Shown here piece by piece: positions 7,797 to 16,209 of a stretch of 38,453 nt of DNA (positions within the stretch are counted from its first letter, which is position 1; each line of letters begins with the position of its first letter). Below the pieces are notes generated by a model. The model searched no databases and was not told the DNA's origin. It saw nothing but the letters and a program-made list of their open reading frames with translations. Made by a program: the position numbers and the translations under genes. The DNA lies in the IMG/VR virus record IMGVR_UViG_3300009154_005275, positions 1-38,453 of that record, one strand, 5' to 3'. Source of the DNA: a virus.

Positions 7797-8614
7797 CAGT
7801 AATTCATGATTAAAATTTCATTACCTTTAGTCTGTGAAACACCAGATTTTGCCATCGAGGGTTTGGAAAAATATTTAGAAGTCCACTTGAATTCATCTTT
7901 AGGGAAAAATTCTGATAACTCTTTGAAATCATAGTAGCTCAATGAGAATTTCCCATTTATTTTCTTTAAATCAACTGATAATCTTTGGTGATCAAAAGAG
8001 TTGAAACTATGGTTTGAATAATATTTTTCTGTATCTTTATAGGGGGGATCACAATAAAAATAGGTAGTAGGGGAATCATATTTTTGAAATATCGTAGAGA
8101 AATCTTCGTTTTCAACGATCGTTATTTTATCAAAATGAGATCTCCAATTATTGTCTTTTAATTTAGATTTGAATGTATCAAATTTAGATTTATATTTACC
8201 CTTCAGATCAATGAATTTACTTTTCTCGGGATTGGTCCCCGACCAACATTGAGTTAATATGTAGGCATATTTATATGCAAGCTCAAAATTGGCAACTTTC
8301 GTATCTATATTTAGATCTGGACTAAATAGTTCCTTTTGGTATTGATTAAATAATTCCCTTTTCTGAGATGGTATTTCATCGATTATTTTTGAGAAATTTT
8401 CATAGTCTTTTGAGCAATTTATGAGATTGACATTGAGTTTGTTGACATCATTATAGACCACATCTTTTAATTTTTCATATTTGGAGATGTCCATTTTGAA
8501 AAATACCCAAAATGCCCCCGAAAACGGTTCTACATATGTTTCTATATCTTTGGGGATATATGGTATTATGAAAGATGATATCCTACTCTTTCCACCGATG
8601 TAACTAACTGGCAT
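7796..8614 (-). CDS. dam: DNA N6-adenine methyltransferase, Dam/D12 class
   Basis: This 272-residue enzyme transfers methyl from S-adenosylmethionine to adenine N6 in DNA. It has the D12-class motifs in order: YIGGKS at residues 5-10, the SAM-binding YVEPFSGAF around 27-35, and the catalytic DPPY at 189-192 (YFYCDPPYKDTEKYY). Its length is normal for Dam-type enzymes. In phages such enzymes usually protect DNA from restriction or mark it for regulation; no partner endonuclease is nearby, so a lone methyltransferase is likely. The recognition sequence cannot be read from the protein alone. It ends the operon formed with the small genes to its right. Confidence 0.9.
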   Translation of the reverse strand: MPVSYIGGKSRISSFIIPYIPKDIETYVEPFSGAFWVFFKMDISKYEKLKDVVYNDVNKLNVNLINCSKDYENFSKIIDEIPSQKRELFNQYQKELFSPDLNIDTKVANFELAYKYAYILTQCWSGTNPEKSKFIDLKGKYKSKFDTFKSKLKDNNWRSHFDKITIVENEDFSTIFQKYDSPTTYFYCDPPYKDTEKYYSNHSFNSFDHQRLSVDLKKINGKFSLSYYDFKELSEFFPKDEFKWTSKYFSKPSMAKSGVSQTKGNEILIMNY

Positions 8615-8660
8615 TTCTTTACTTTTTGCTTTTTATATTCGAAATGGGAAAAAAGTTGCC

Positions 8661-8927
8661 TCATGGATCTTTTTTCGTAATTTTTAAAATTAGATCATTG
8701 GTGCCTTTTATGAGTCGATGCCAAACGCCGACCTCGACAAATATGGGTGATTTTATTTCAATTGGCAAGCTATCATCAACTTGGAACATCCAATCTGTTT
8801 CGTGTGTAGGCTCTATGATCCTACTTTGTAAATCTCTGTGCCATACATATTCCCATGGATTTGTATCTTTATTGAATTTTCTTAAATAAACATCCCCACC
8901 AATTGGGGTTTCCTCAAATGGAAGCAT
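8661..8927 (-). CDS. Small cupin-like protein
   Basis: This is an 88-residue protein. Its C-terminal half, EIKSPIFVEVGVWHRLIKG followed by NDLILKITK, has the 'G-x-x-HRL-x-x-G-x-x-x-L-x-I' pattern of small single-domain cupins (the second cupin motif, with one metal-binding histidine). The N-terminal half holds WEYVWHRDLQ, which could supply further ligands. Substrate and role are unknown. It lies between the 8940-9536 gene and the methyltransferase on the same strand, 10 bases downstream of the former. Confidence 0.7.
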   Translation of the reverse strand: MLPFEETPIGGDVYLRKFNKDTNPWEYVWHRDLQSRIIEPTHETDWMFQVDDSLPIEIKSPIFVEVGVWHRLIKGTNDLILKITKKDP

Positions 8928-8939
8928 TTTAATTTAATT

Positions 8940-9536
8940 TCACCAGTATCCATTATAGGAACCAGGGACTATGTTTTTATATCTAGGTAAATGACAGGAC
9001 CAATATCGTGCAGAGAGTTTATCTTCTGGTTTCCATTTTCTATCACAATTGTGTCGAGCAATAAAACTTTTTCTGGCCTTGAGGTCATAAATTTTTTCCC
9101 TCAATCCACCTTTAACATCCCCAAAATTTACACAAACTATTTTATTAGTCTGAGGATTTTTCACATAAACTTTGTATTTCTTTGGACCTGAACTTCTCAT
9201 GGGTTTGTTTAATTTAACATCCCTACCCTCATATTTACCCTCCTTTATTTCCATATCTAATAAAATTGGTAGGTCCAGTGGGACTATTTTACCTTCGTAG
9301 ACCCCAAATCTACCTAAGTCTGTATCTGAGAAGAGAATTTTATCAATTCCAATTAAATCTACTTTATTATTCTCAAAAAGATATCTAAATTCTTGTATTA
9401 AACTATAAAATGAATCTGACCCAGGTCTAAAAATGGGATCAGAAATAGGTAGATTATTTTCTATATGATGACGAGCTCCCTCTGATAATTCATATAGAGG
9501 TTCTGAATACGAAATAAATTTTTTAATCCTGTCCAT
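8940..9536 (-). CDS. Conserved phage protein with ARHNC...YWSC C-terminus
   Basis: This is a 198-residue protein. I chose ATG at 9536 over the in-frame TTG two codons upstream. The N-terminus MDRIKKFISYSE is capsid-targeting-like. The C-terminal 80 residues read KYKVYVKNPQTNKIVCVNFG, then RKSFIARHNCD, then ARYWSCHLPRY. I recall this tail as recurring in many tailed-phage proteins, probably as a small zinc- or nucleic-acid-binding module with two conserved cysteines and a histidine; its exact function is unknown to me. Together with the N-terminal motif it may be a head-internal or head-assembly protein. Confidence 0.75.
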   Translation of the reverse strand: MDRIKKFISYSEPLYELSEGARHHIENNLPISDPIFRPGSDSFYSLIQEFRYLFENNKVDLIGIDKILFSDTDLGRFGVYEGKIVPLDLPILLDMEIKEGKYEGRDVKLNKPMRSSGPKKYKVYVKNPQTNKIVCVNFGDVKGGLREKIYDLKARKSFIARHNCDRKWKPEDKLSARYWSCHLPRYKNIVPGSYNGYW

Positions 9537-9579
9537 TTTCAAAGAAATTGATGATTAGTAGTCTTATTTTTTTAGTTTT

Positions 9580-10275
9580 CTAAAAATCAAAAACTTTTTT
9601 TGTAATATTTACTAAAATTTTATTTTCTTTAAAGATTGTGTAATTTACACCATCCATAGAATTTAATTCATCTTCTATTTTGAATTTGTTTGACATGGAT
9701 ATATCACCTCTATAGGACACTTCCATGACTTCTGTGGATTCATTCACTCTTAGATCTTCTTTTATAAGATTTATATCATACTCTATGGAAGTAATGTCTA
9801 TACCATATCCATTCTCTAAAATATTTTTTATGGTATTTTCTATTTTATAAACTTGATGGTCGTCCTCTTGTTGGGAAATCACGATATCTTCTTCATGGAT
9901 CACATCCAATATAGGCTCCACATCTAACAAGTACATATGGTCAAACCTTTTTTCCCTAAATATATTTATGATATCCTCCGAAAGGTTATCATAAGTCGAT
10001 GTTCTATCTATCCAAACATTGTTTTTGAGTGGATTTGTCGAATATGACCAACATATAACATCTTTTATTAAATCTGGTGTATTTATTATAGCCTTAACCT
10101 CTAATCTCTTGTAATCATTACATTCTTTAACATGACATACTTTATTTGCGTTTATATCAAAGAATGCAGTTTTGTAGAATTTACTTTTTATTTGAACATT
10201 TTCGAAGAATTCCTTTAGATCAAAATCTAATTTATTAATTCTTGATTTAATTTCTTGTTCCATTTTTAATTCCAT
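9580..10275 (-). CDS. Hypothetical protein
   Basis: I do not recognise this 231-residue protein. ATG at 10275 is chosen over the in-frame GTG at 10287; ATG at 10263 is also possible. It is rich in Lys, Glu and Ile, with two regions of regular beta-strand-like alternation (KVCHVKECNDYKRLEVKAII and the C-terminal YTIFKENKILVNITKKVF). No catalytic motif, signal peptide or membrane segment is visible. It is directly downstream of a leader-family element, which suggests it is expressed together with other leader-driven genes. Confidence 0.72.
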   Translation of the reverse strand: MELKMEQEIKSRINKLDFDLKEFFENVQIKSKFYKTAFFDINANKVCHVKECNDYKRLEVKAIINTPDLIKDVICWSYSTNPLKNNVWIDRTSTYDNLSEDIINIFREKRFDHMYLLDVEPILDVIHEEDIVISQQEDDHQVYKIENTIKNILENGYGIDITSIEYDINLIKEDLRVNESTEVMEVSYRGDISMSNKFKIEDELNSMDGVNYTIFKENKILVNITKKVFDF

Positions 10276-10298
10276 TATTTTTTTCACTCGATTAACAA

Positions 10299-10430
10299 GG
10301 TAATGATGTATGTGACTCTAACCACAGACATTTCTATCAGTATCTGTTTTTTTGAGATGTGGTTGGGTCAAACTTGTAAACGAATGCATTAAGCATAGTG
10401 TATATATCATATTATTAATCTTCTTTAGGG
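10299..10430 (-). promoter_or_regulatory. Leader-family element, subtype I (upstream of 9580-10275 gene)
   Basis: On the minus strand it reads CCCTAAAGAAGATTAATAAT, then ATGATATATACACTATGCTT, then ATGCATTCGTTTACAAG, a hairpin region (CAGATA ... TGTCTG), and a short tail ending ACATACATCATTACC. Core and spacing match the other subtype I copies, but the long CAAGATAGTAAAT tail is missing. The tail ends 23 bases before the ATG at 10275. Confidence 0.68.
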
Positions 10431-10539
10431 ACCAATCATATCATCGGTTTCTGGCCATTGCGGATATGAAAATGAGCTAAGTCCAATTTTAAGTGGATCA
10501 TTTTTTAGAATCTCCAAAGAAAAGACTTTAATTTAAAAA

Positions 10540-12222
10540 TTAATTAACGTCTACTTTCTTAATCGATCTCTGAAACCAATCTGGGAACATATGTGAGTTA
10601 TATCTAAGTAGATCCGAGAAGGAGGCATCTATTATAATAGTATCTGCATAATCCAACCTACTTCTGACTGATCTACCACACATTTGGATGACCCCACTTA
10701 CTGCCTTGTATGCATACCAATTTGGATTATTTTTCAATCTTACTTGATTTTTCTTAGAGGCCAAACTCGGATATGGTATCTTAGCTATCACTTGGAACCT
10801 AGATTTATCCCCATCGAAACTAACTCCTGTATCGACACTTGGACTAACGAAAACGAGTGGTTTTGAAGATTCCATGTGCATTCTTAATTTATCGTCTCTA
10901 TCAGATGTCTCATGAAAAATGAGTCTATTATTTGATACATCTCTTTTTATCCAATTTGATAACTCAAATGAATTTGTGTGTATGACCCCTTTAACATCTT
11001 TATATTTTTTGAGTATTTTCTCGATATAAGGTACGCATTTCTTAAAGGTATTTATTTTCTTATCATAAGACATCTTACCAATGGGCATATAATATATTTT
11101 CCTATTTTTAGAGGGGAAAGGTGATTCTATGGAATAATATACTGATTTTGTCTCATCAATAGAATTTATATCTGAGAATAGTTTTTTATCCAATATCGTC
11201 CCCGACATCAAAATAACCATATCATATTTAGACCAAACAAATTTTTCTAAAAAATTGGAGGCCCATATGGGCTCAATCGACATCTCCTTTTGTTTTAGAT
11301 TTTCATTATAGGAAGATTCCATTATCCAATTATTTTTATTCCCCGTATATTCACTTAATAAAAAATCAATTTTAGTCTTTTGTTGAATTATTTCCTGAAG
11401 AACAGCCATAGACTTCATATCGGAATTTTTTTCACCACCCACAATTTTTGAAACTTTTAAATCCCGCTTATCAGATATCACACTTCTATCCGAGGAAGAC
11501 ATCGATTCATTTATCCTATTGGAGGTCTCATTCATTTCATCCACTAGGTATTTGAGAAATTCAACAAATTTCTCAATGCTCGAAACTGATTTGAATTTTT
11601 TAGCCACTTCATACTCATTTGATAGATTCAATTTTGATATAGAAGAATCAGTTATTTTAACTGATATGAAATCCGACATCACATCATGTAAATTATGGGC
11701 CTCGTCAACAATTAGAAGTCTTTTTTCTTTCACATCTACATTTGCATATCCCTCTTCTTTGGCCTTTCTTATAGAGTAAATTAAGTACAATTGGAAGTTG
11801 GTCAAACTTATTGGCCCAGACAGATATTTATTTTTCGATATTTCATAAGGACAGAAGTCACACGTTGTTTTGTTGAGTTTGTTGAATTCTTTTCCGTTTA
11901 AACAACTTGTAGAATAGGACTTACATTCATAGTTATCCATGCCTTTTAAATTCGACAGTGATCCATACGTGGATCCATATTGATCCTGTAATATTTTACC
12001 CGCAGTTATTATATCGACCTTAGATAGACTATTGACTTCTCTTAGATAGAAGTCTGATATCATCATGGATAAATGTGACTTACCTATACCAGTTGGTATG
12101 TCCATGAGAAAAAATTTTGTGGTATTATTTGGATCAGTTTTGTGTGATTTGATAAAATCGAGAGCATTTTGTTGCTCTTTTCTTGGTGTATATTTGATTA
12201 AATCATCGGATAGAAGACTCAT
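10540..12222 (-). CDS. DinG/XPD-like superfamily 2 helicase with Fe-S cysteines
   Basis: This is a 560-residue ATP-dependent DNA helicase. It has Walker A (PTGIGKS, residues 43-49), four cysteines at 100, 107, 121 and 124 between motifs I and II in the arrangement of the XPD/DinG 4Fe-4S cluster, the DEAH box at 173-176 (IVDEAHN), and a C-terminal motif VI region (GVIQMCGRSVRS). These enzymes unwind 5' to 3' and deal with forks, flaps or R-loops. It is about 150 residues shorter than E. coli DinG. It is read alone, divergent from the metallopeptidase gene. The family is confident; the precise role in the phage cycle is inferred. Confidence 0.88.
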   Translation of the reverse strand: MSLLSDDLIKYTPRKEQQNALDFIKSHKTDPNNTTKFFLMDIPTGIGKSHLSMMISDFYLREVNSLSKVDIITAGKILQDQYGSTYGSLSNLKGMDNYECKSYSTSCLNGKEFNKLNKTTCDFCPYEISKNKYLSGPISLTNFQLYLIYSIRKAKEEGYANVDVKEKRLLIVDEAHNLHDVMSDFISVKITDSSISKLNLSNEYEVAKKFKSVSSIEKFVEFLKYLVDEMNETSNRINESMSSSDRSVISDKRDLKVSKIVGGEKNSDMKSMAVLQEIIQQKTKIDFLLSEYTGNKNNWIMESSYNENLKQKEMSIEPIWASNFLEKFVWSKYDMVILMSGTILDKKLFSDINSIDETKSVYYSIESPFPSKNRKIYYMPIGKMSYDKKINTFKKCVPYIEKILKKYKDVKGVIHTNSFELSNWIKRDVSNNRLIFHETSDRDDKLRMHMESSKPLVFVSPSVDTGVSFDGDKSRFQVIAKIPYPSLASKKNQVRLKNNPNWYAYKAVSGVIQMCGRSVRSRLDYADTIIIDASFSDLLRYNSHMFPDWFQRSIKKVDVN

Positions 12223-12297
12223 TTTAAACTTTTAATTATTTTGTATTGAAATTTTTTTAAAAAGTTTTCAGGGAGGTAACTACAGGTTGTTTGATGA

Positions 12298-12335
12298 GAC
12301 TTTAATTTCGATCTAGTTCGATCTAAATTAAAGTC
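12298..12335. other. Hairpin in divergent intergenic region
   Basis: GACTTTAATTT pairs perfectly with AAATTAAAGTC across a 16-base centre that contains two copies of CGATCT. It lies in the 249-bp gap between the divergent helicase and metallopeptidase genes, where no gene or clear leader-family copy was found. It could be a regulatory site or a leader structure; it lacks the poly-T of a terminator. Confidence 0.5.
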
Positions 12336-12471
12336 TAGGCCTCTTGATTACACAATCATTGATTTGAACCACATACACTGCAGATTAGATTTTATTCAGA
12401 TCCCATGGAAAATCCTTTAAATTATTTTTTAAAAGTCTCTACTCCATCTACTATCTTTGTGGTCATAACAA

Positions 12472-13455
12472 ATGGACATACAAGAACTATTCCTTAAACT
12501 AACCTCAAAGACATATCCACATGGTTATGAGAGTGAATTGGTTCCTTTCTTACCATCAGATCACTTCAGGGATTTATATGGAAATTACTACTACTTAATA
12601 GGTAATACTAGAACGGCCTTCACATGCCACCTAGACACAGTATCAAATGTTAGAGTTGATGTTAATCATAAAGTGTCGGATGGTAAAGTGGGGACAGATG
12701 GCAAAAGTATTTTGGGGGCCGACGATAAAGCTGGGATGGTCGTTCTTCTCTATATGATAGAGAAGAAGGTTCCTGGTCTCTATTGTTTTTTCATTGGGGA
12801 AGAAAGTGGATGTATAGGATCAAGCCAAGCAAATAATCTCAATATGTTTTGTGAAATCGATCGGATGATATCTTTTGATCGAAGGGGAACTAAATCTATA
12901 ATAACTCACCAATCTGGTAAAAGGTGTTGCTCAAACTCTTTTGCAGAGTCTGTTTCTAACCAATATAAAAAAAATGGTATGGACATGATTCTAGACGATG
13001 GTGGAGTATATACTGATTCGGCCGAGTTTGTCAAGACCATAAGTGAGTGTACCAATATATCAGTTGGTTACTACAATGAGCATACAACGAGTGAATATCA
13101 AGATATCAACCATCTAATAAGAATTTGCTTAACGTCTTCGAAAGTAAATTGGGAAACCTTACCTACTATTCGAGACAAATCAATTGTTGAGTATAAGAAT
13201 TATTATCATAATACTTATAATCATGATTTCTATACGCCTAAATCAGATCACCGAAATAGAAAGAGATATTCAGACCCTCGTTTTGGATTAGATTGGAGGC
13301 AAGATGAATACTACAGTTATAAAGTCAAGGATCGAACACAAAAAAAAAGTTCAGACGTAAACTACTATGAATCCCTAAAATACACTTTATGGGAAGACCA
13401 AATACCAGAGTTAGAAATTCCTAATATCAGAAGACTACTATCAGAATCATTTTAA
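12472..13455 (+). CDS. M20/M28-type zinc metallopeptidase
   Basis: This is a 327-residue peptidase-like protein of the PepT/carboxypeptidase clan. The di-zinc site motifs are in order: TCHLDTV (H53, D55), GADDKAG (bridging D84), the catalytic GEESG (E110, E111), ISFDRRG, TDSAEF and a late EHTTSEY histidine. Family members cut peptides or remove acyl groups from small amides. The last ~100 residues (TYNHDFYTPKSDHRNRKRY onward) are polar and phage-specific. There is no signal peptide, so it should act in the cytoplasm or inside the virion. It starts a plus-strand operon; the next gene begins two bases after its stop. Confidence 0.85.
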   Translation: MDIQELFLKLTSKTYPHGYESELVPFLPSDHFRDLYGNYYYLIGNTRTAFTCHLDTVSNVRVDVNHKVSDGKVGTDGKSILGADDKAGMVVLLYMIEKKVPGLYCFFIGEESGCIGSSQANNLNMFCEIDRMISFDRRGTKSIITHQSGKRCCSNSFAESVSNQYKKNGMDMILDDGGVYTDSAEFVKTISECTNISVGYYNEHTTSEYQDINHLIRICLTSSKVNWETLPTIRDKSIVEYKNYYHNTYNHDFYTPKSDHRNRKRYSDPRFGLDWRQDEYYSYKVKDRTQKKSSDVNYYESLKYTLWEDQIPELEIPNIRRLLSESF

Positions 13456-13456
13456 C

Positions 13457-14464
13457 ATGAAAAGTATCAGAATCAACGATGATCTATTTATCGGAAGTGA
13501 TATTTTTGACTTTTTAGTCAATAACAATCATCTTATATCTTCCTTGATCTTACAATCGCACACCAATCGAGACATAAATTATGTCTCGCATGGGGATAGT
13601 GGGGAGACGATATCCTATCTACCCATGAATAAATATAATTCTTTATTCTATGATTTCAACCCTTATGGTAGGGGTGTCGGTAGGGTTAAACTAAAAATAG
13701 GTAGATTCATTCGCAAAATAATTACCGAAGATGGTTTGATAAGATATAAGGTTAAAGATGAGGATATAGAGTTTTTTGTAAACCTATATAAATCTTGGTT
13801 TGAGCCCATCAATTACAGACTGGAAATTGTACAAGGTGAAGATATACGTAAATGGTACTATGAGGATAACTATGCCTTGAGTAATTTTAATAAGAGTGGA
13901 TCTATATGGAAATCTTGCATGAGGTATAAAGAAAGAATTAAATTCATGAACCTCTATGTTGAAAATTCTTCCTGTAAGATGCTCTGTATGATTGTAAATC
14001 AGAATGGTAGAGATCTCATTCGATCCAGAGCTTTATTATGGGATAGTGTTAAGGTGATTGATAGTAGAAACAAAGACGAAATCGGTACCAATATAAAAGT
14101 CATGGATAGGATATATTCTACCCAAGAATCAGATGTGTTTCTTTTTAAGAAATGGGCATTTGAAAATGGATATATTCCTAAGTGGGAACAAAATTCAAAA
14201 AGTCACGCATTTTTTGACATAAAGGGTGAGGTGGTTAGAATTTTCTGTAAGATAGACCTAGATAAATACAAATTCGATACCTACCCATATCTAGATACTT
14301 TCCCATGGTTTTCCATGGAAAATGGATCCATTTTCAATTATTCATTTGGCAATAATTGGGACTATTGTCTGGTTCAAGCAGATGGAAATTTGACAAAGCA
14401 AGATAGTCATCAGGATGATGATGATTATCCCCCTGATGATGTAGACGGTGATGGTGGTTGGTAA
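13457..14464 (+). CDS. Conserved phage protein with acidic tail
   Basis: This is a 335-residue protein. The central region, SIWKSCMRYKE, then MNLYVENSSCKMLCMIVN, then RSRALLWD, then MDRIYSTQESDVFLFKKWA, matches a pattern I recall from large T4-like phages ('SCM...ENp...LL...GRALvW...mDRIYt...s...lFk.wA'), of unknown function. The C-terminus is very acidic (HQDDDDYPPDDVDGDGGW). It is almost contiguous with the metallopeptidase gene, so the two are probably co-translated. No membrane segment or signal peptide. Confidence 0.75.
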   Translation: MKSIRINDDLFIGSDIFDFLVNNNHLISSLILQSHTNRDINYVSHGDSGETISYLPMNKYNSLFYDFNPYGRGVGRVKLKIGRFIRKIITEDGLIRYKVKDEDIEFFVNLYKSWFEPINYRLEIVQGEDIRKWYYEDNYALSNFNKSGSIWKSCMRYKERIKFMNLYVENSSCKMLCMIVNQNGRDLIRSRALLWDSVKVIDSRNKDEIGTNIKVMDRIYSTQESDVFLFKKWAFENGYIPKWEQNSKSHAFFDIKGEVVRIFCKIDLDKYKFDTYPYLDTFPWFSMENGSIFNYSFGNNWDYCLVQADGNLTKQDSHQDDDDYPPDDVDGDGGW

Positions 14465-14500
14465 TTAAATTGATATAATCTAAATTTGATATATATGGGT

Positions 14501-14782
14501 ATGAGAATTAAAAAATTTAATGAACTTTTCCACGGGACAGGATCTTCTAGCATCGGTCAAGTTGGATCAGATTTGGCTAACGGAGTATTTAGAAAAATAG
14601 GAAAGATGATGGGTATGGAAATCGATGTTTTGGAAGATTACCTACAATCACTTTTGAATGATCGCGAAATAGACAAAGGTTTGGCATCTGAGATTAGGAA
14701 TGAATTAGAATTCAAGATTAAAGGAAAATCTAAAAAAGACATTTACAGAATGGTCGATTCATACATCACTGAAAATAGTTAA
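14501..14782 (+). CDS. Small protein with capsid-targeting-like N-terminus
   Basis: This is a 93-residue protein from ATG at 14501; the frame is open to a TTG at 14486. The N-terminus MRIKKFNELFHGTG fits the shared N-terminal pattern. The rest is helical: a glycine/serine stretch (SSSIGQVGSDLANG) leads into EDYLQSLLNDREIDKGLASE and a C-terminal Lys-rich helix. Function unknown. It is third in the plus-strand run behind the metallopeptidase. A weak hairpin with poly-T/poly-A flanks (around 14797-14822) follows it and could terminate some transcripts. Confidence 0.68.
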   Translation: MRIKKFNELFHGTGSSSIGQVGSDLANGVFRKIGKMMGMEIDVLEDYLQSLLNDREIDKGLASEIRNELEFKIKGKSKKDIYRMVDSYITENS

Positions 14783-14831
14783 TTTTGTATCAATTTTTTC
14801 CATTCAGAATGAAAAAAAATTTAATAATTAA

Positions 14832-15392
14832 ATGTCCCGTTACAAAACAGATCAACTTTGTTATATATTGATTCATCCAAAGACCAAAACAAATGATGAA
14901 AGATTAAATTCTATTCTATATTCAAAGGATTATAGGATAGATTCACTTACCTACATTAGAGATGGATCGATGGAAAAATGCTTAATAGGATATCCACCAA
15001 CAGATTTGACTGATGAAAATATTCGGAAGGATACTCTGCATTTTCTGAACCTGTTAGATATTGTAGATGCCATCGTTAAATATAGAGATCAGAGGGATCC
15101 AGTTAGGATAAATAAGAGTGGTCAATTTTCACTCTTAGATTTTTGTCTATATAATGATATATCTGATTCCAAAGATTATTATGTTGATAATGGTAGGTTA
15201 TTTTACATAAAGAATAAGAAAAGATATTTTTATTTGGATAAGAAAGAGCAATTGAAAAAAGATATGGTTGTTGAATATTACAATCAATCTGATTGGATTG
15301 AAAGAAAAGTTGGTGATAATATAAATGAGGAATATGATAGATTGTATAGGCTTTTAATGAAACATGGTAAATTAAGATTTTGTTTTGCTTGA
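14832..15392 (+). CDS. Hypothetical protein
   Basis: I do not recognise this 186-residue protein. The N-terminal part alternates strand-like hydrophobics (LCYILIHPKTK) with charged loops. The C-terminal half is rich in Tyr, Lys and Asp (GRLFYIKNKKRYFYLDKK). The ATG at 14832 follows an A-rich leader (TTTAATAATTAA) with no Shine-Dalgarno sequence, typical of this genome. It precedes the glycosyltransferase by 60 bases on the same strand. Confidence 0.7.
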   Translation: MSRYKTDQLCYILIHPKTKTNDERLNSILYSKDYRIDSLTYIRDGSMEKCLIGYPPTDLTDENIRKDTLHFLNLLDIVDAIVKYRDQRDPVRINKSGQFSLLDFCLYNDISDSKDYYVDNGRLFYIKNKKRYFYLDKKEQLKKDMVVEYYNQSDWIERKVGDNINEEYDRLYRLLMKHGKLRFCFA

Positions 15393-15452
15393 GAAAATAA
15401 TATTAAACTTTTATTTTTCTGATTGTAAAATCTAAAATTGACATCATATTAA

Positions 15453-16205
15453 ATGACCCAAACCTATGTACCCAAATTCACTTATATAATTCCTTTCAGA
15501 TTTTCGCCCGATAGGATCATTAACTTACGGAGGGCAGTTGATTTAATATCATCCTTTCACTCGATCGAATTAATGGTAGTTGAACAGGATACCACATCAA
15601 AAATAGATCATCTAAATTTAAGATGCACTCATATTTTTTGTGAAAGTGAGTATCCATTCAATAAGTCATGGGCATTTAATGTGGGTCTCAAAAGATCACT
15701 CTCGGATGTGATTATATTTGCCGATGCGGATTTTCTCATAGCACCAGATAATCTAATAGAATCTCTCAAAGCTCTCGATAAATTTGATTGTGTAATACCA
15801 ACTTCAAATGTAGTTAAATTAAACCCCAATGAATCACTCATGGACATCCATTCTATATTTCAGATATCTAGGATTGATGATAAGAAAAATATGGTCGATG
15901 GTATTTCTATATTTAGAAAAGAAGCTATATATAAAATTGGTGGATGGAATGAGGACATATTTGGAGTCGAATATGATAATAAATTCCAAGATATGAAAAT
16001 AAAGAAGTCCATTTCCTATACACAAATGAATTTCACTGGATATCACCTATATCATAATCCTATGGGAGATTTTCCCAATAGAGAATTAATTGAAGATAAA
16101 AATAAAAAAATCTTGGAATATTTTGATCAAAATGTACAGGATCTACACAAACATATAGATAGAACTCTTCCACTGATAGGAATGCAATCCAAATATTCAA
16201 ATTGA
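15453..16205 (+). CDS. Family 2 glycosyltransferase
   Basis: This is a 250-residue GT-A-fold enzyme that moves a sugar from a nucleotide sugar to an acceptor. The N-terminal Rossmann-like strand (YIIPFRFSPDRI), the AFNVGLKRSLSDVIIF segment and the metal-binding DAD motif (residues 91-93, FADADFL) are clear. GGWNEDIFGVEYDNKFQDMK (163-182) is the acceptor-side motif seen in galactosyltransferase-like GT2 enzymes. There is no membrane helix. Possible targets are modified DNA bases, virion proteins or host surface glycans; sequence does not decide. It is followed within a few bases by an unknown gene that may work with it. Confidence 0.87.
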   Translation: MTQTYVPKFTYIIPFRFSPDRIINLRRAVDLISSFHSIELMVVEQDTTSKIDHLNLRCTHIFCESEYPFNKSWAFNVGLKRSLSDVIIFADADFLIAPDNLIESLKALDKFDCVIPTSNVVKLNPNESLMDIHSIFQISRIDDKKNMVDGISIFRKEAIYKIGGWNEDIFGVEYDNKFQDMKIKKSISYTQMNFTGYHLYHNPMGDFPNRELIEDKNKKILEYFDQNVQDLHKHIDRTLPLIGMQSKYSN

Positions 16206-16209
16206 AGTG

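Noticed and set aside
8626-8889. 87-residue plus-strand open frame
   Set aside because: Antisense to the cupin-like gene, whose protein has a family-like motif; the plus-strand frame has no recognisable features.
10425-10517. 30-codon minus-strand frame from TTG (EILKNDPLKIGLSSF...) just after the helicase stop
   Set aside because: The composition is protein-like, but there is no ATG, it is very short, and it abuts a promoter core. It may be the remnant of a lost gene end; not enough to call.
12285-12340. Possible hammerhead-like core (TTGATGAG followed by a stem)
   Set aside because: The required GAAAC after stem II is absent and the first base is U instead of C, so the catalytic core is not met.
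14797-14822. Short CATTC/GAATG hairpin with A/T runs
   Set aside because: The stem is only five pairs plus A-T pairs, too weak to call a terminator with confidence; mentioned in the neighbouring gene entry only.
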